Notes under the pieces: generated by a model | What the model was told of the DNA's origin: nothing | Database searches by the model: none | What the model saw: the letters and a program-made list of their open reading frames with translations, nothing else | Made by a program: the position numbers and the translations under genes | Source of the DNA: Lachnospiraceae bacterium | Lineage (GTDB): Bacteria; Bacillota; Clostridia; Lachnospirales; Lachnospiraceae | Length of the DNA: 64,000 nucleotides | Reading direction: 5' to 3' | Assembly (NCBI GenBank): GCA_015057435.1 | Contig: SVEJ01000004.1 | Coordinates: forward strand, 30,818-94,817 | In this document: positions 52,486-63,161 of the stretch, piece by piece | Layout of the letters: every line of letters starts with the position of its first letter | How positions within the stretch are numbered: position 1 is the stretch's first letter

Positions 52486-54381
52486 TCAAGGAATTTGCCA
52501 TACCTCTTGCATCTTCTCCGGCTCAGCCAAAAGCGCAGGTATATGTTTTTTCATATCCAGTGCATGATAAAAATATGCATCCCGTTTTGAAGAACTCATA
52601 TCTTCATATAACTCTCCGTCTACATCACAAATTTCATAACGCGTTTCATAACGATATTGATTATGCAATGCAATATTGTAATAGTTTTGCATTGTAAGCG
52701 GCATATGAAGTGTCTGCAAAAGATATGTTGAAAGATACGATATATTGATATCGGCCTCATTTTTTACATCTGCAATCTCATAATTACTCCAAATTAAATA
52801 TGGTGTCGTATAGCAATCTTCTTCTTTTCCCTTTTTCTCCATGATATCAATCGCATAATTCGGAGCATGGTCTCCGAAAAACACAATCACAGTCGGTTCG
52901 TCCTGTTCCTTGAAATAAGAAGCTAATTTGTATAACGCCTCACCACTTTTCGAAATCCCACCGATATAATCCTTCACCCTTTGTCTTCTTCTGTCTGAGT
53001 AGCCAATATTTTTCTCATATGTGATGTCGATATGATCTGCAGTATTCAAAAATTCTTCTCCATTAATCATTGCCACATGATTTGCAATGGATACACCAAA
53101 ACAAAAAAACGGTTCTTCCGAATCTATATTTTTTCGTTCTTCATATCGATAAATCACTTCATTCGTTAATGCATCATCCGAAATATAACCACACATATCC
53201 GTATACTTCATATAGCTTCTGTCAATAAACTTATCAAATCCCATATTCGGATATGCATGCTTTCTATTCCAAAAAAAACTATCATACGGATGAATCGCCA
53301 ATGTATAATATCCCATTTCATTCAGATAACTCGCAAAAGAAGGTTGTTTTTCATTATAATACTCTTTGTAAGGACAAGAACCCGAATTCATTCCTTTTGA
53401 ATTCCACCCTGACAGAAACTCAAACTCCGAAAAATGTGTACTGCCGCCATATATATTCACCTTCGCATTACCATACGCAACACTTTCTTCTTGCATTTTT
53501 TCATAATATGCCATCGGATTTTCACTATATGTAAGCACACCTTCAAACTGATTCACATCAAAGAACGCTTCGCTCATAATTACGATAATATTCGGTTTAT
53601 TTTGTTCGTTCTCCGCCTTATCTTCTGCCTTGCCAACAAGTGCCTTACCTTCTTCAACATACTGATCATATGATTTTTTCGCCTCAGAAAATGTATACGG
53701 ATCATCCATATGCGCTGTAAATATACTCTCCATAAAGTAGATTACCGGACCCATTTTATCTGCAGAGGAATTATGTGTAAGTTTATCAACCGCACTCCCT
53801 TTCGCGTCTGCGATTATAATCGGAAGCAAAATAAGTATCAACAAGAAGAAGGTGGTTCGATTATAATAATGAAATTGTGTATTCATTCTATGCGGCGAAA
53901 CAATTTTAATATCTATCACAACTGTTACGACAAGAAGAATGATTACACCTATCACACATCCCCACCAATCTACAAAAAGCTTAAAATCAGCCTCACTTGC
54001 AACTGTAAATGCTTCAGACAATTTATCAAAATCTGAAATTGTAATACATTCTTTTAAACTAACCCATTTCATGTTATTAATTACAGCAATAAGAATTGTC
54101 AAAAGACACGTAATTATAAATCCGAGGGTAATCCTTTTGAAAACGCACAAAAAAAGTTGTAGCAACAAAAAACTCAATAAAAAAGCATATATCACATATC
54201 CTATGTTTTCTATCGAAAGCCATTGGTACAACACATTGTAATCAGCAAAGGTAATCGCTTGCATACCTATAATCAGCAAAAATGCCTGTATTGATAAAAC
54301 AACAGGCACAATCACTTTCTCGTCTATATGAAATTTTTCCATCCATTCGGTCAAACGTTTTTTCTCATGTATTGCTTTCAT
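52486..54381 (-). CDS. LtaS-family membrane sulfatase-like phosphotransferase
   Basis: The 631-residue protein has about five N-terminal membrane helices (to about residue 215) and an extracellular sulfatase-fold domain. Metal-binding and nucleophile motifs are visible: IVIMSEAFFD (Glu), YGGSTHFSEFEFLSG with the expected Thr nucleophile, and FFGDHAPN. The family includes lipoteichoic acid synthases and glycerol-phosphate or related phosphotransferases; the substrate cannot be told. The ATG at 54381 has AGGA seven bases upstream. It starts one base after the stop of the zinc-ribbon gene, so the two probably act together. Confidence 0.83.
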   Translation of the reverse strand: MKAIHEKKRLTEWMEKFHIDEKVIVPVVLSIQAFLLIIGMQAITFADYNVLYQWLSIENIGYVIYAFLLSFLLLQLFLCVFKRITLGFIITCLLTILIAVINNMKWVSLKECITISDFDKLSEAFTVASEADFKLFVDWWGCVIGVIILLVVTVVIDIKIVSPHRMNTQFHYYNRTTFFLLILILLPIIIADAKGSAVDKLTHNSSADKMGPVIYFMESIFTAHMDDPYTFSEAKKSYDQYVEEGKALVGKAEDKAENEQNKPNIIVIMSEAFFDVNQFEGVLTYSENPMAYYEKMQEESVAYGNAKVNIYGGSTHFSEFEFLSGWNSKGMNSGSCPYKEYYNEKQPSFASYLNEMGYYTLAIHPYDSFFWNRKHAYPNMGFDKFIDRSYMKYTDMCGYISDDALTNEVIYRYEERKNIDSEEPFFCFGVSIANHVAMINGEEFLNTADHIDITYEKNIGYSDRRRQRVKDYIGGISKSGEALYKLASYFKEQDEPTVIVFFGDHAPNYAIDIMEKKGKEEDCYTTPYLIWSNYEIADVKNEADINISYLSTYLLQTLHMPLTMQNYYNIALHNQYRYETRYEICDVDGELYEDMSSSKRDAYFYHALDMKKHIPALLAEPEKMQEVWQIP

Positions 54382-54382
54382 A

Positions 54383-54826
54383 TCAAGTCCTCTTAACAAA
54401 TGTTTTACCACACTTCGGACAACGAATACTAATCTTATTCTTTCCTCTTGGTATTCTTATAATCTGATGGCAAGAAACGCACACAAAATACACATATGCA
54501 GGGTCCTTAAATGACTTCCACCACATCTTCACAGATTTCTTACAAAACGCCATCACATTCACAAATCCACCCAGGTATTTCATGTATACCGCATTTTCTC
54601 TCTTACGTTTTTCCAAATTCTTTGAAAACACTCTAAAATAACCAAGCGCAATCAAAACAGCACCGATTGCCGCAAACCACATAATCCCGGTTGCCAATGC
54701 AGCTACCACATATAAAAAGGCAACTAACATAATAAAATTGTTAAGTTCATCCAAGCCGCAACGTCTCGCCATCACTTCTTTCATATCTTCCCGAAACATC
54801 TTAACATATTTTTTTAATAATCCCAT
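54383..54826 (-). CDS. Membrane protein with C-terminal zinc ribbon
   Basis: I do not recognise this 147-residue protein. It has two adjacent hydrophobic helices (about 31-70), a basic cytoplasmic-type stretch (KNLEKRKREN), and a C-terminal zinc ribbon with a CVSC and a CPKC pair (about 117-140). It is one base from the LtaS-like gene and 35 bases after hemW. The ribbon suggests protein or nucleic acid binding, but no partner can be named. Confidence 0.72.
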   Translation of the reverse strand: MGLLKKYVKMFREDMKEVMARRCGLDELNNFIMLVAFLYVVAALATGIMWFAAIGAVLIALGYFRVFSKNLEKRKRENAVYMKYLGGFVNVMAFCKKSVKMWWKSFKDPAYVYFVCVSCHQIIRIPRGKNKISIRCPKCGKTFVKRT

Positions 54827-54861
54827 TGTGCATCCATCCTTTGTTCTTATTCTATATCTTG

Positions 54862-56076
54862 TTATAGCAAAAATTCTGCCATTACAACATTGCTTACATC
54901 AATCCCTGCGTCCGTCAGACAAATGTGTTCTGTATCATTTATTAAAAGACCTTGTTTTTCATATTTTTCTATAACTGATCCATATACATTTTCCATAGAG
55001 ACTCCAAAACATTTTTGAAACTCAGATTTTGAAACACCATTCATCAGGCGCAGACCAAGAAACATATATTCTTCCATCATATCTTTCCGTTTTAACATGG
55101 TAACATCCTCATAATGTTCCCTTATATAATCAAACAAATCTTCTTCATATGTATAATTAAAACGCGAAAAACGACCGATATATTCATCCATCCGCTCCAC
55201 ACCATGAAAACGCAACTTCTTGGTATGTTTTGGATCTAACATAACCTCCATAAACGAGGAGGCGCCTAATCCAAATCCAAGATAAGGCATCATCGTCCAA
55301 TAAATCTTGTTATGCCGACATAAAAAGCCCGTTTTCGCATAATTGGATATTTCGTATCTCTCATATCCGCTATTTTTTAACAGCATCTTCGTCTTTGCAT
55401 AAAGCTTTCGTTCTTCCTCTTCCGACGGCAACATGGAAAGCATTGCTTCATCATCATATAATGGGGTATCTTCTTCAACAATTAAGCTATATGCCGAAAT
55501 ATGCTCCGGTTGTAATTTCACTACCTTCGCTAAAGTTCGCACATACGACTCAGCAGACTCCCCGGGCAACCCCGACATAACATCTACATTAATATTCGTA
55601 AATCCTGCTTGTCTTGCATTGCTATAGGCCGCTATAAACTGATCATAATTATGCACTCTTCCTAACTTTTGTAGCATTTCATCGTTTGCACTTTGCAAAC
55701 CAATACTCAGCCTATTCACACCTACTTCACGGTAAGCTTTTAATTTTTCACCGGTTAAGCTATCCGGATTCCCCTCTATCGTTATCTCGCAATCATCATC
55801 AAGCAAAAAAACATCTCTTATCTTGTCCATAATTTGCGTAATGAATGCCGCATCAATAAATGACGGGGTTCCTCCCCCAAAAAATATTGTACGTACAATA
55901 TATCTTTCTGCCACATAACGATACACTTCTATCTCATTGCAAAGTGCATGTACATACTGTCTGTGCAGTGAATAATCACACAATGCAAACGACAAAAAAT
56001 CACAATACCGACATTTCTCCTTACAAAAAGGAATATGCACATATAAACTTAACGGTTTCTTCTCATGTTCTTTCAT
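54862..56076 (-). CDS. hemW: HemW-like radical SAM heme chaperone
   Basis: The 404-residue protein has the radical SAM cluster motif CKEKCRYC in IPFCKEKCRYCDF (the CxxxCxxC pattern followed by F), FFGGGTPSF and a HemN_C-like C-terminal domain. HemW lacks the extra N-terminal residues needed for coproporphyrinogen dehydrogenase activity and is thought to deliver heme. The frame start overlaps the lepA stop by one base (TAATG) and has GAGG in the lepA end; the lepA-hemW order is a common Firmicute pair. Confidence 0.9.
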   Translation of the reverse strand: MKEHEKKPLSLYVHIPFCKEKCRYCDFLSFALCDYSLHRQYVHALCNEIEVYRYVAERYIVRTIFFGGGTPSFIDAAFITQIMDKIRDVFLLDDDCEITIEGNPDSLTGEKLKAYREVGVNRLSIGLQSANDEMLQKLGRVHNYDQFIAAYSNARQAGFTNINVDVMSGLPGESAESYVRTLAKVVKLQPEHISAYSLIVEEDTPLYDDEAMLSMLPSEEEERKLYAKTKMLLKNSGYERYEISNYAKTGFLCRHNKIYWTMMPYLGFGLGASSFMEVMLDPKHTKKLRFHGVERMDEYIGRFSRFNYTYEEDLFDYIREHYEDVTMLKRKDMMEEYMFLGLRLMNGVSKSEFQKCFGVSMENVYGSVIEKYEKQGLLINDTEHICLTDAGIDVSNVVMAEFLL

Positions 56077-57890
56077 TATTCCTCATCTAACTTTAATACA
56101 CTCATAAATGCCTTTTGCGGAATCTCTACGTTACCAATCTGGCGCATACGCTTCTTACCTTCTTTTTGCTTTTCAAGCAATTTCTTCTTACGGGTGATAT
56201 CTCCACCATAACATTTTGCCAATACATCCTTACGCAACGCCTTAACTGTTTCTCTGGCAATAATCTTACTACCGATTGCTGCCTGAATCGGAATTTCAAA
56301 TAAATGTCGCGGAATTTCACCTTTTAGCTTTTCGCACATTTTACGTCCTCTTTCATAGGCCGTATCAGCATGTACGATGAAAGAAAGCGCATCTACCTCT
56401 TCCTTGTTAATTAATATATCTAACTTCACAAGACTTGAACGGACATAACCCTTCATCTCATAATCAAAAGAAGCATAACCTCTTGAACGCGACTTTAACG
56501 CATCAAAGAAATCATAGATAATCTCATTCAAAGGTAAGTCATACTTAATTAAAGCTCTGGTTTCTTCCATATATTCCATACTCTTGTAGATACCACGTCT
56601 TTCCTGACATAACTGCATAATTGCACCTACATAGTCTTTCGTCACCATAATTTCTGCAGAAACAAATGGTTCCTCCATATAATCAATCATCGATGGATCA
56701 GGCAGATTCGAAGGATTCGTCAACTCCATCATCTCCCCATCTGTCTTGTGCACTCTATAAATTACACCCGGTGCTGTTGTCACCAAATCCAGGTTATATT
56801 CTCTTTCTAAACGTTCTTGAATAATCTCTAAATGTAACAAACCCAAAAATCCGCATCGATATCCAAAACCTAATGCAACCGATGTCTCCGGTTCATAACT
56901 AAGTGCCGCATCATTTAACTGTAACTTTTCCAATGCATCGCGCAAATCAGGATACTTCGCACCATCCGCAGGATACATACCGCAATATACCATCGGATTT
57001 GCTTTTTTATATCCCGGCAAAGCTTCCTCACACGGATTATTGGCATCTGTCACCGTATCACCCACCTGTGTTTCTTTGACATCTTTGAGACTTGCCGTAA
57101 TATAACCAACCATGCCTGCCGAAAGTTCTTCTTGCGGAATAAATTGTCCCGCACCAAAAATACCAACTTCTACAACTTCCACAGTTGCTCCTGTCGCCAT
57201 CATTTTTATCTGTGTACCTTTCCTTACCGAACCGTCAAACAATCGGCAAAAAATGATAACACCTTTATAGGCATCGTATTTACTGTCAAAAATCAGTGCT
57301 TTTAACGATGCATCCGGATCACCTGAAGGTGCCGGAATCTGTTCTACAATCTTTTCTAGCACATCTTCAATATTCAAACCTGTCTTAGCCGAAATACGCG
57401 GTGCATCCATCGCTTCAATACCAATAATATCCTCAATTTCATTGGCCACTCTATCAGGATCTGCACTTGGTAAATCTATCTTATTGATTACAGGCATGAC
57501 ATCTAAATCATTATCAAGTGCAAGATACACATTCGCTAACGTCTGTGCTTCAATACCCTGTGCTGCATCTACGACCAAAATCGCGCCTTCACAGGCAGCA
57601 AGACTTCTTGAAACCTCATAATTAAAGTCTACATGTCCCGGTGTATCAATGAGATTAAAAATGTATTCTTCTCCATCTTTCGCACGATAAATGATACGAA
57701 CCGCCTGCGCCTTAATTGTAATACCACGCTCTCTTTCTAATTCCATATTATCAAGAACCTGTGCCTGCATCTCACGATCTGTTAACAGTCCGGTTTTCTC
57801 AATAATACGATCAGCCAAGGTTGACTTTCCGTGATCAATATGTGCGATAATACTAAAATTACGTATTTTGCTCTGGTCTAAATGTGCCAT
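56076..57890 (-). CDS. lepA: Elongation factor 4 (LepA)
   Basis: The 604-residue GTPase has G1 AHIDHGKS, G3 DTPGH, G4 NKIDLP and the LepA-specific C-terminal domain ending around [18 protein letters not shown]. It back-translocates or remodels stalled ribosomes. GGAG lies nine bases before the ATG. A promoter inside the end of spoIIP (57970-57998) is likely to drive it. Confidence 0.96.
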   Translation of the reverse strand: MAHLDQSKIRNFSIIAHIDHGKSTLADRIIEKTGLLTDREMQAQVLDNMELERERGITIKAQAVRIIYRAKDGEEYIFNLIDTPGHVDFNYEVSRSLAACEGAILVVDAAQGIEAQTLANVYLALDNDLDVMPVINKIDLPSADPDRVANEIEDIIGIEAMDAPRISAKTGLNIEDVLEKIVEQIPAPSGDPDASLKALIFDSKYDAYKGVIIFCRLFDGSVRKGTQIKMMATGATVEVVEVGIFGAGQFIPQEELSAGMVGYITASLKDVKETQVGDTVTDANNPCEEALPGYKKANPMVYCGMYPADGAKYPDLRDALEKLQLNDAALSYEPETSVALGFGYRCGFLGLLHLEIIQERLEREYNLDLVTTAPGVIYRVHKTDGEMMELTNPSNLPDPSMIDYMEEPFVSAEIMVTKDYVGAIMQLCQERRGIYKSMEYMEETRALIKYDLPLNEIIYDFFDALKSRSRGYASFDYEMKGYVRSSLVKLDILINKEEVDALSFIVHADTAYERGRKMCEKLKGEIPRHLFEIPIQAAIGSKIIARETVKALRKDVLAKCYGGDITRKKKLLEKQKEGKKRMRQIGNVEIPQKAFMSVLKLDEE

Positions 57891-57969
57891 CGTTTTCTCC
57901 TATCCTTTCAATCCCACTGCTATCTATAAGGGATTCTTTCCCATATCTTGACATAGCCATACATAGTCT

Positions 57970-57998
57970 AGTATAGCATATTATTTATCTTTACTCAA
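57970..57998 (-). promoter_or_regulatory. Sigma-A promoter for lepA, partly inside spoIIP
   Basis: TTGAGT (57993-57998) and TATACT (57970-57975) are separated by 17 bases, with the -35 in the last codons of spoIIP. It gives lepA-hemW vegetative expression independent of the sporulation genes upstream. Confidence 0.6.
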
Positions 57999-59096
57999 CA
58001 CTTTATCAAGTATTGCCGCCAACGGCTCCATTGCATTTTTTTCTTCTTCTAATGTATTATTCTGTGCACCTACTTCAATCAATGTTGCACGCGGCATAAC
58101 ATGAAGATTGTAACGTAAACTTCTCACGTAGATTTTTCTGATAAAATCGCCATAATACTCCTTTCCTTTTAGATACATCTGAAAACTAAACGAAAGGTTC
58201 ATAAGCTTATTCGGATTTTCGAGATAGGCAATCTCTCCATTCATTTCTGAACGACTCACACCATTTAAAAACATAATCTTTGCGGTCTTTTTCCCTTTAA
58301 TATCTGTTACAAGATGCGTCTCTTCATCCACACCATCACGGTGCAAATCTATTACAACTTCAATGGATGGATATTCTTCTAATATCTTTGAAACGCCATA
58401 ATACGAATTTTCATATGCTTTACTACGGTCTAATTTCCCATCTATCATATCGTATGTCGTTGTATCATGATAAACTTTCACACCATATTTCTGTTCCAAA
58501 AGCTCTGCCAAATGTGCCCCCACGCCAACAATCGTATCTTCCGGATGCCCCGGTCTGCTATCCACAAAACTCTCAGATGCATGTGTATGATAAATGAGCA
58601 CTTTATATGCTTCTCCATTCCAATCCGGTAATGACAAATCTGTGTCTAACAACGTTGACAGATTTAACTCTTCTTCCGTCATGCTTGTATTAGCATCTAC
58701 AACAAAAATCTTTTGCAATAAAAAATCAGGCTTAGAAAGCTCTTGTCTTGTATAAGTTATTCCTTTCGTTTTATCTTCTGTTACATCTTCAATCTCCGGC
58801 TTTGTCACTGCTTTATCCGCCACCTGCTCCATCATTACAATATCACCGTTTGCCGGCAATGCATCTTCATCCTCATAAAACCACTCCGGAACATCATACG
58901 AAGATGCATAATCCATATCATCACTACCATATTCTTGTTCGTATGTAAGCAACGGTACCATTTGTGTCGTTAATTCGAAAAAAATATCCTTCTCTTTATG
59001 CGGATATTGCATACATAAGACAAGTAAAATCATAACACATACCGTTGCACGGGATTTATTTAATTGATTCTTTTTTGTGTACATGTATTTTTTCAT
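57981..59096 (-). CDS. spoIIP: Stage II sporulation protein P
   Basis: The 371-residue protein has an N-terminal membrane helix (about 18-32), a low-complexity middle, and the SpoIIP catalytic domain: VLIYHTHASESF (a metal-binding His pair), GVGAHLAELLEQKYGVKVYHD, VIDLHRDGV and a MPRATLIEVGAQNNTLEEEKNAMEPLA end. It is an amidase and endopeptidase that degrades septal peptidoglycan for engulfment, with SpoIID and SpoIIM. No clear ribosome site was found before the ATG. It follows gpr, the usual order. Confidence 0.92.
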   Translation of the reverse strand: MKKYMYTKKNQLNKSRATVCVMILLVLCMQYPHKEKDIFFELTTQMVPLLTYEQEYGSDDMDYASSYDVPEWFYEDEDALPANGDIVMMEQVADKAVTKPEIEDVTEDKTKGITYTRQELSKPDFLLQKIFVVDANTSMTEEELNLSTLLDTDLSLPDWNGEAYKVLIYHTHASESFVDSRPGHPEDTIVGVGAHLAELLEQKYGVKVYHDTTTYDMIDGKLDRSKAYENSYYGVSKILEEYPSIEVVIDLHRDGVDEETHLVTDIKGKKTAKIMFLNGVSRSEMNGEIAYLENPNKLMNLSFSFQMYLKGKEYYGDFIRKIYVRSLRYNLHVMPRATLIEVGAQNNTLEEEKNAMEPLAAILDKVLSKDK

Positions 59097-59134
59097 ACTA
59101 TAATTGTATTCACAAAACAGATGATATATACCTG

Positions 59135-60043
59135 CTATGAAGCAAATGCTGCATGGTTAATTGCCTCTGAAATCGTATAGCTAATTCTTTTTACTGCTTC
59201 GTCTATATCCTTTGGTGTAACAAACATATTTTCAAGATAAGGCGTCACCATCTCACATGCCAATTGGTAACGTTCTTCATCAGTAAATTTCTTTAATACG
59301 TTTTTTGTTGTTTGCTTACCAAGTGCATGTACCATTACATCCATCGCATCATTGACAATCGTAGGTACTGCAATAACTGTCGGCACACCAATCGCAAGCA
59401 CCGGAACACCAACACTTTCTTTATTGATTGCATTTCTATGATTTCCGACACCCGAACCCGGAATAATGCCTGTATCTGCAAGTTGAATTGTCTTATTCAA
59501 ACGATCAGACTCTCTCGCAGCCAATGCATCTATCACAATCAGTAGTTCCGGTTTCACTTCTTTTACAAGCGCCTTAAGAATTGCACATGCTTCCATACCG
59601 GTCTGCGCCATAACCCCCGGTGCAATCGCACTAATTTCTATGCTTTCTTTGATAATTCCTTCCTTTAACAAGTGTCTTGTTACATAAAGGTTATCGATCA
59701 CATATGGACCTAAAGCATCCGGTGTAACTTCGCGGTTACCAAGTCCTGCAACCATAATTTTCTTTTTATTTCCAATAAACTGCTGCAACTGTTTTGAAAG
59801 TACCTCCATCATCGGCTTATGGTAACCATCATCATATGTCCTTAGTCCTTCACTTTCCAGTGTAATATATGTTCCGATTGGTTTTCCCAAACACATTGCA
59901 CCTTCTTCATTTTCTACTACAATTCGTATTTCCTTAATATCCGTATCACCATGATTTTTTGTCAACACATGCACACCGCGCATCTGATTATCTTTCGATA
60001 TATCTTCTCTCATTTCCACTGCTAAGTCCGTTCTGCCTCGCAT
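59135..60043 (-). CDS. gpr: Germination protease (GPR)
   Basis: The 302-residue protein begins with RTDLAVE, the autoprocessing-type sequence, followed by MVAGLGNREVTPDALGP, IAPGVMAQTGMEA, VIDALAARESDR and IPGSGVGNHRNAI, all GPR signatures with the catalytic aspartates. GPR degrades small acid-soluble spore proteins at germination. Only four residues precede TDLAVE, so its propeptide is very short. GGGAG lies just before the ATG. It is followed by spoIIP in the same direction. Confidence 0.93.
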   Translation of the reverse strand: MRGRTDLAVEMREDISKDNQMRGVHVLTKNHGDTDIKEIRIVVENEEGAMCLGKPIGTYITLESEGLRTYDDGYHKPMMEVLSKQLQQFIGNKKKIMVAGLGNREVTPDALGPYVIDNLYVTRHLLKEGIIKESIEISAIAPGVMAQTGMEACAILKALVKEVKPELLIVIDALAARESDRLNKTIQLADTGIIPGSGVGNHRNAINKESVGVPVLAIGVPTVIAVPTIVNDAMDVMVHALGKQTTKNVLKKFTDEERYQLACEMVTPYLENMFVTPKDIDEAVKRISYTISEAINHAAFAS

Positions 60044-60155
60044 TTTTTATCTCCCTTCATGTCCAGAATATAAGTATATATATAAGAATAACCATGGTAT
60101 TTTCAATTTATACAAACAATATAGAATATGTACAAAAAGAAAAACAAAAAAATGT

Positions 60156-60184
60156 TTGACAAAATATGGTTTGTAAAGTATTAT
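60156..60184 (+). promoter_or_regulatory. Sigma-A promoter for rpsT
   Basis: TTGACA and TATTAT are separated by exactly 17 bases, giving a leader of about 85 bases. Confidence 0.85.
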
Positions 60185-60218
60185 AGACGAGTATGTTTAC
60201 ATTAGATTGTCCGTGTCC

Positions 60219-60235
60219 GGTTTTAATGTAAAACC
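60219..60235 (+). promoter_or_regulatory. Hairpin in the rpsT leader
   Basis: GGTTTTA-ATG-TAAAACC forms a seven-base-pair stem with a three-base loop in the 5' leader of rpsT, 40 bases before the start. It is a candidate for autoregulation by S20, which is known to control its own synthesis in other bacteria. Confidence 0.35.
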
Positions 60236-60275
60236 ATAACATAAAACATAACTATTCGAATGGAGGTGTCTGGAA

Positions 60276-60539
60276 ATGGCAAATATCAAATCTGCAAAGA
60301 AGAGAATCAAGGTAATCGAGACAAAGACTTTGAGAAACAAGAAAGTTAAGTCAGAATTGAAGACTGTAATCAAAAAGCTTGAGGCTGCTGTTGCTGCCGG
60401 TGATAAGGCTGCTGCTGAAGCTCAGTTGAAGGTTTGTACATCTAAGATTAGTAAGGCTGCTACTAAAGGAATTGTACACAAGAATACAGCTTCTAGAAAG
60501 ATTTCTCGTTTATCAGCTGCCGTTAACAAGATGGCATAA
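60276..60539 (+). CDS. rpsT: 30S ribosomal protein S20
   Basis: The 87-residue, lysine-rich helical protein starts MANIKSAKKRIKVIETK and ends with KGIVHKNTASRKISRLSAAVNKM, the S20 pattern. It binds 16S rRNA at the bottom of the small subunit. GGAGG lies just before the ATG. It is monocistronic with its own promoter and terminator and faces holA on the opposite strand, an arrangement common in Firmicutes. Confidence 0.96.
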   Translation: MANIKSAKKRIKVIETKTLRNKKVKSELKTVIKKLEAAVAAGDKAAAEAQLKVCTSKISKAATKGIVHKNTASRKISRLSAAVNKMA

Positions 60540-60569
60540 TACATTTCGTATTGATTTTAAGATAGACAT

Positions 60570-60602
60570 AAAAAAGGACCGATTAACCCACGGTCCTTTT
60601 TT
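60570..60602. terminator. Bidirectional terminator between rpsT and holA
   Basis: AAAAAAGGACCG and CGGTCCTTTTTT arms flank a nine-base loop and give T-runs on both strands. Confidence 0.9.
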
Positions 60603-60613
60603 GTTGCATTCTA

Positions 60614-61594
60614 TTATCTTCCGCTGAACGAAACAATCAGTAACTCTACGCCTACTGTATCTTTAATAACTCCTGTTTTTATCTCCTGATCCGTTTGAGC
60701 ACATCTTTCTAACATTTGCTTTAACTGTGCATAATCAAACGCAAGAGATTGATTAATGTACTTTTTCACAGTAAACGGCGGAACACCGCATACTGATGCA
60801 ATCGTCTTAGCATCCGCCGATGCCTTATGAAGTTCTTCTACCTGTAATAAAATATTATAGTGTCTTGTAAGTAAGCTCAATATCTGCATAGCAGGTCTTC
60901 TTAGTTCCAACAAATCATGATATAACTTCAGTGCTTTTTTCTGGTTCTTTCCGCCAATTGCATCTAACATCTCAAACATCTTGTCATCAGCCTCATCAAT
61001 ACAGACCTGTCTGATATCGTTAATGGTAATCGCATTTCTGCCTTTGCAATATGAAAACAACTTTTCTAATTCATTCTTTAAAAGAAACATTTCTGTTCCC
61101 ATATGTTCAATCATGTAAAATACAGCTGTGTCTTCTATCGTCATTCCTTCTTCATTACATAACTTACGAATCCACGCAATCAGCTTTTTCTCATCCGGCA
61201 TGTCTAACTTCGCAACATATCCATGTTTTTGAAACCATTTATACAAGGCATTTCTTCCATCCACTTCGTCTTCAACCATAATGACAATCGTCGACTCCGG
61301 AAACTGTTCAAAATGATTACTGACACCATCTGTTGCTTTTTTTAATAAACCTGTATTTTCCAAAACAATCAATCGATAATCCGAAAAAAACGGCAACGTC
61401 TCTCCCGCCTCATATATCGTGGATAAATCAGGATTATTACCCTCTGTATACAGGTAGTTCATTGCATCATCCGTATTAACAATCGCCTTGCTAAGTTTTT
61501 CTTTATATTGCTTTTTTAAATACCCTTCATCCCCCATCAAAAGATAGAACTGTTGAAAAGCGGCATTTTTGATATCCTGGTTTATTCGTTCCAT
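60614..61594 (-). CDS. holA: DNA polymerase III subunit delta
   Basis: The 326-residue protein has the HolA pattern: QQFYLLMGDEGYLKKQYK at the N-terminus, YTEGNNPDLSTIYEAGETLPFFSDYRLIVLEN, and a C-terminal helical part with LELRRPAMQILSLLTRHYN. It opens the sliding clamp as part of the clamp loader. The ATG at 61594 is chosen because GGAG lies seven bases upstream; further upstream starts overlap the site or the comEC end. In many Firmicutes comEC is followed by holA, as here. Confidence 0.9.
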   Translation of the reverse strand: MERINQDIKNAAFQQFYLLMGDEGYLKKQYKEKLSKAIVNTDDAMNYLYTEGNNPDLSTIYEAGETLPFFSDYRLIVLENTGLLKKATDGVSNHFEQFPESTIVIMVEDEVDGRNALYKWFQKHGYVAKLDMPDEKKLIAWIRKLCNEEGMTIEDTAVFYMIEHMGTEMFLLKNELEKLFSYCKGRNAITINDIRQVCIDEADDKMFEMLDAIGGKNQKKALKLYHDLLELRRPAMQILSLLTRHYNILLQVEELHKASADAKTIASVCGVPPFTVKKYINQSLAFDYAQLKQMLERCAQTDQEIKTGVIKDTVGVELLIVSFSGR

Positions 61595-61607
61595 ATTCAT
61601 TCTCCTG

Positions 61608-63161
61608 TTACTGCTTCGAACAATATTCATCGATCCAGTATGTTTTTCCATCCGTTTCTATGGTAATTGTTCCGGAATGTTTTGTCAAATATATCTTTGA
61701 AACATGTTTTTCTAATCTCTTCATCACATCCAAAGACGGATGTCCATATGTATTATTCTCTCCTACTGATATACATGCAACATCCGGTGAAAGCGCTCTC
61801 AAAAACTGCTCGGATGTAGAAGTAGCAGAGCCATGATGTGCAACTTTTAACACTTCAACATTACCCTTTATCTGTTTTGCTACACAGTCCTCACCATACA
61901 TTGTCAGATCACCCGTTAACAACATATCAAAATCCGTGTAATTCAAGTGTAAAACAATACTGCTGTCATTTTTTTCTTCATAATCCTGTTTCTTTGGATT
62001 CAGACATGCAAGACGAACCCGATCGACATATACTTCATCTCCCATTTTTATATAATCTATGTCACAACCTTTTTGTTGCGCTAATAAAACCAGTTCCATA
62101 TACGCCTCGTCCGGATTGGTAATATTCGGTAATACAAGATGACGGATTGCGATTTCATTTGCTTCCAGCAACTCTTTAATTCCACTATAATGATCAATGT
62201 CACTATGTGTCACAAAGACATAATCCAATATTATACACCCATGATACTTCAAGGTACTTTTGATAACATAATCTCCAACATTTCTTTTTGTACTACTACC
62301 CCCATCCACCAATATATGCTGATGATGTTGCGTCTCAATATAGATGCAATCCCCTTGACCTACATCTAACAGACGAATACAAAGATTTCCCGGTAAAACA
62401 AATGCAAAAAAACTAATTCCCAGCAAAGCAATGCTTAACATTCCGCGTAGTCGTTCCTTTTGGTAAAAAAAATGAATCGCTAAAATCAAAAAAGCATAAT
62501 AAAATACAACCCAAGTCCAATGAGGTCGCCCAAAACAAACTGTATGAAACGGAAAAAACTCTGTAATTTTACATAGCATTTCATAGAATCCAAAAATCCA
62601 ATCCGGTAAAAAAGCAAGAACTCCTGCAACTTCGACAAAGCAAACTCCTAATATTCCGCATAGTATTAAAAATGCAAGCAAATAATTCATAAGCGGTACA
62701 ACAACCAGATTCAATAATACACCGTATAGCGGTATTTCATAAAAAAACCAAAGCAAAACAGGTGTTATAACTAGCTGTACACTAAAACTGACAGATAAGC
62801 CTTCCGACAAAAACGATAATCTCGGAAAATACATTTTCCAAAGAGGTTTTATAAAAATGATTCCGCACACTGCTCCAAAAGATAATAAAAAACCCGCCTG
62901 GGTAATCTGATACGGATTCCAAATAATCATGACAAACAACGCTAATGACATTGCTGTAAGACCATCATAACGCCTCCCTGCCACATCCGCACCAATTGAT
63001 ACAAGCAACATAACAATCGCCCTACAAGTTGCACCGGACAAACCTGACAAAATACCATATAAGATAATAAATGTTCCCCCAACCAAAGCTGCAACCTTGT
63101 AACTACCAACCATTTTTCTTAAAAAATGATATAATGTACCTCCAATCATGGCAATATGCAA
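61608..63161 (-). pseudogene. comEC: ComEC/Rec2, 5'-truncated DNA-uptake channel gene
   Basis: The remaining 517 residues begin exactly inside the ComEC competence domain (GLHIAMIGGTLY; in intact genes about 200-300 residues including the OB-fold precede it). Present are about seven membrane helices (to about 245) and the C-terminal metallo-beta-lactamase-like domain (LLDVGQGDCIYIE, VTHSDIDHYSG, LTGDL, KVAHHGS). Going upstream the frame is open only 20 more codons with no ATG or ribosome site, then meets a TAA. The listed start is a TTG with no clear site. The DNA before it does not code for the missing part. Either a pseudogene or an insertion-split gene. Being next to holA fits the standard order. 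Confidence 0.8.

Noticed and set aside
60044-60155. Sigma-G promoter for gpr
   Set aside because: A GTATA and a CATGGTTA occur upstream, but their spacing (12 bases) does not fit the sigma-G pattern.
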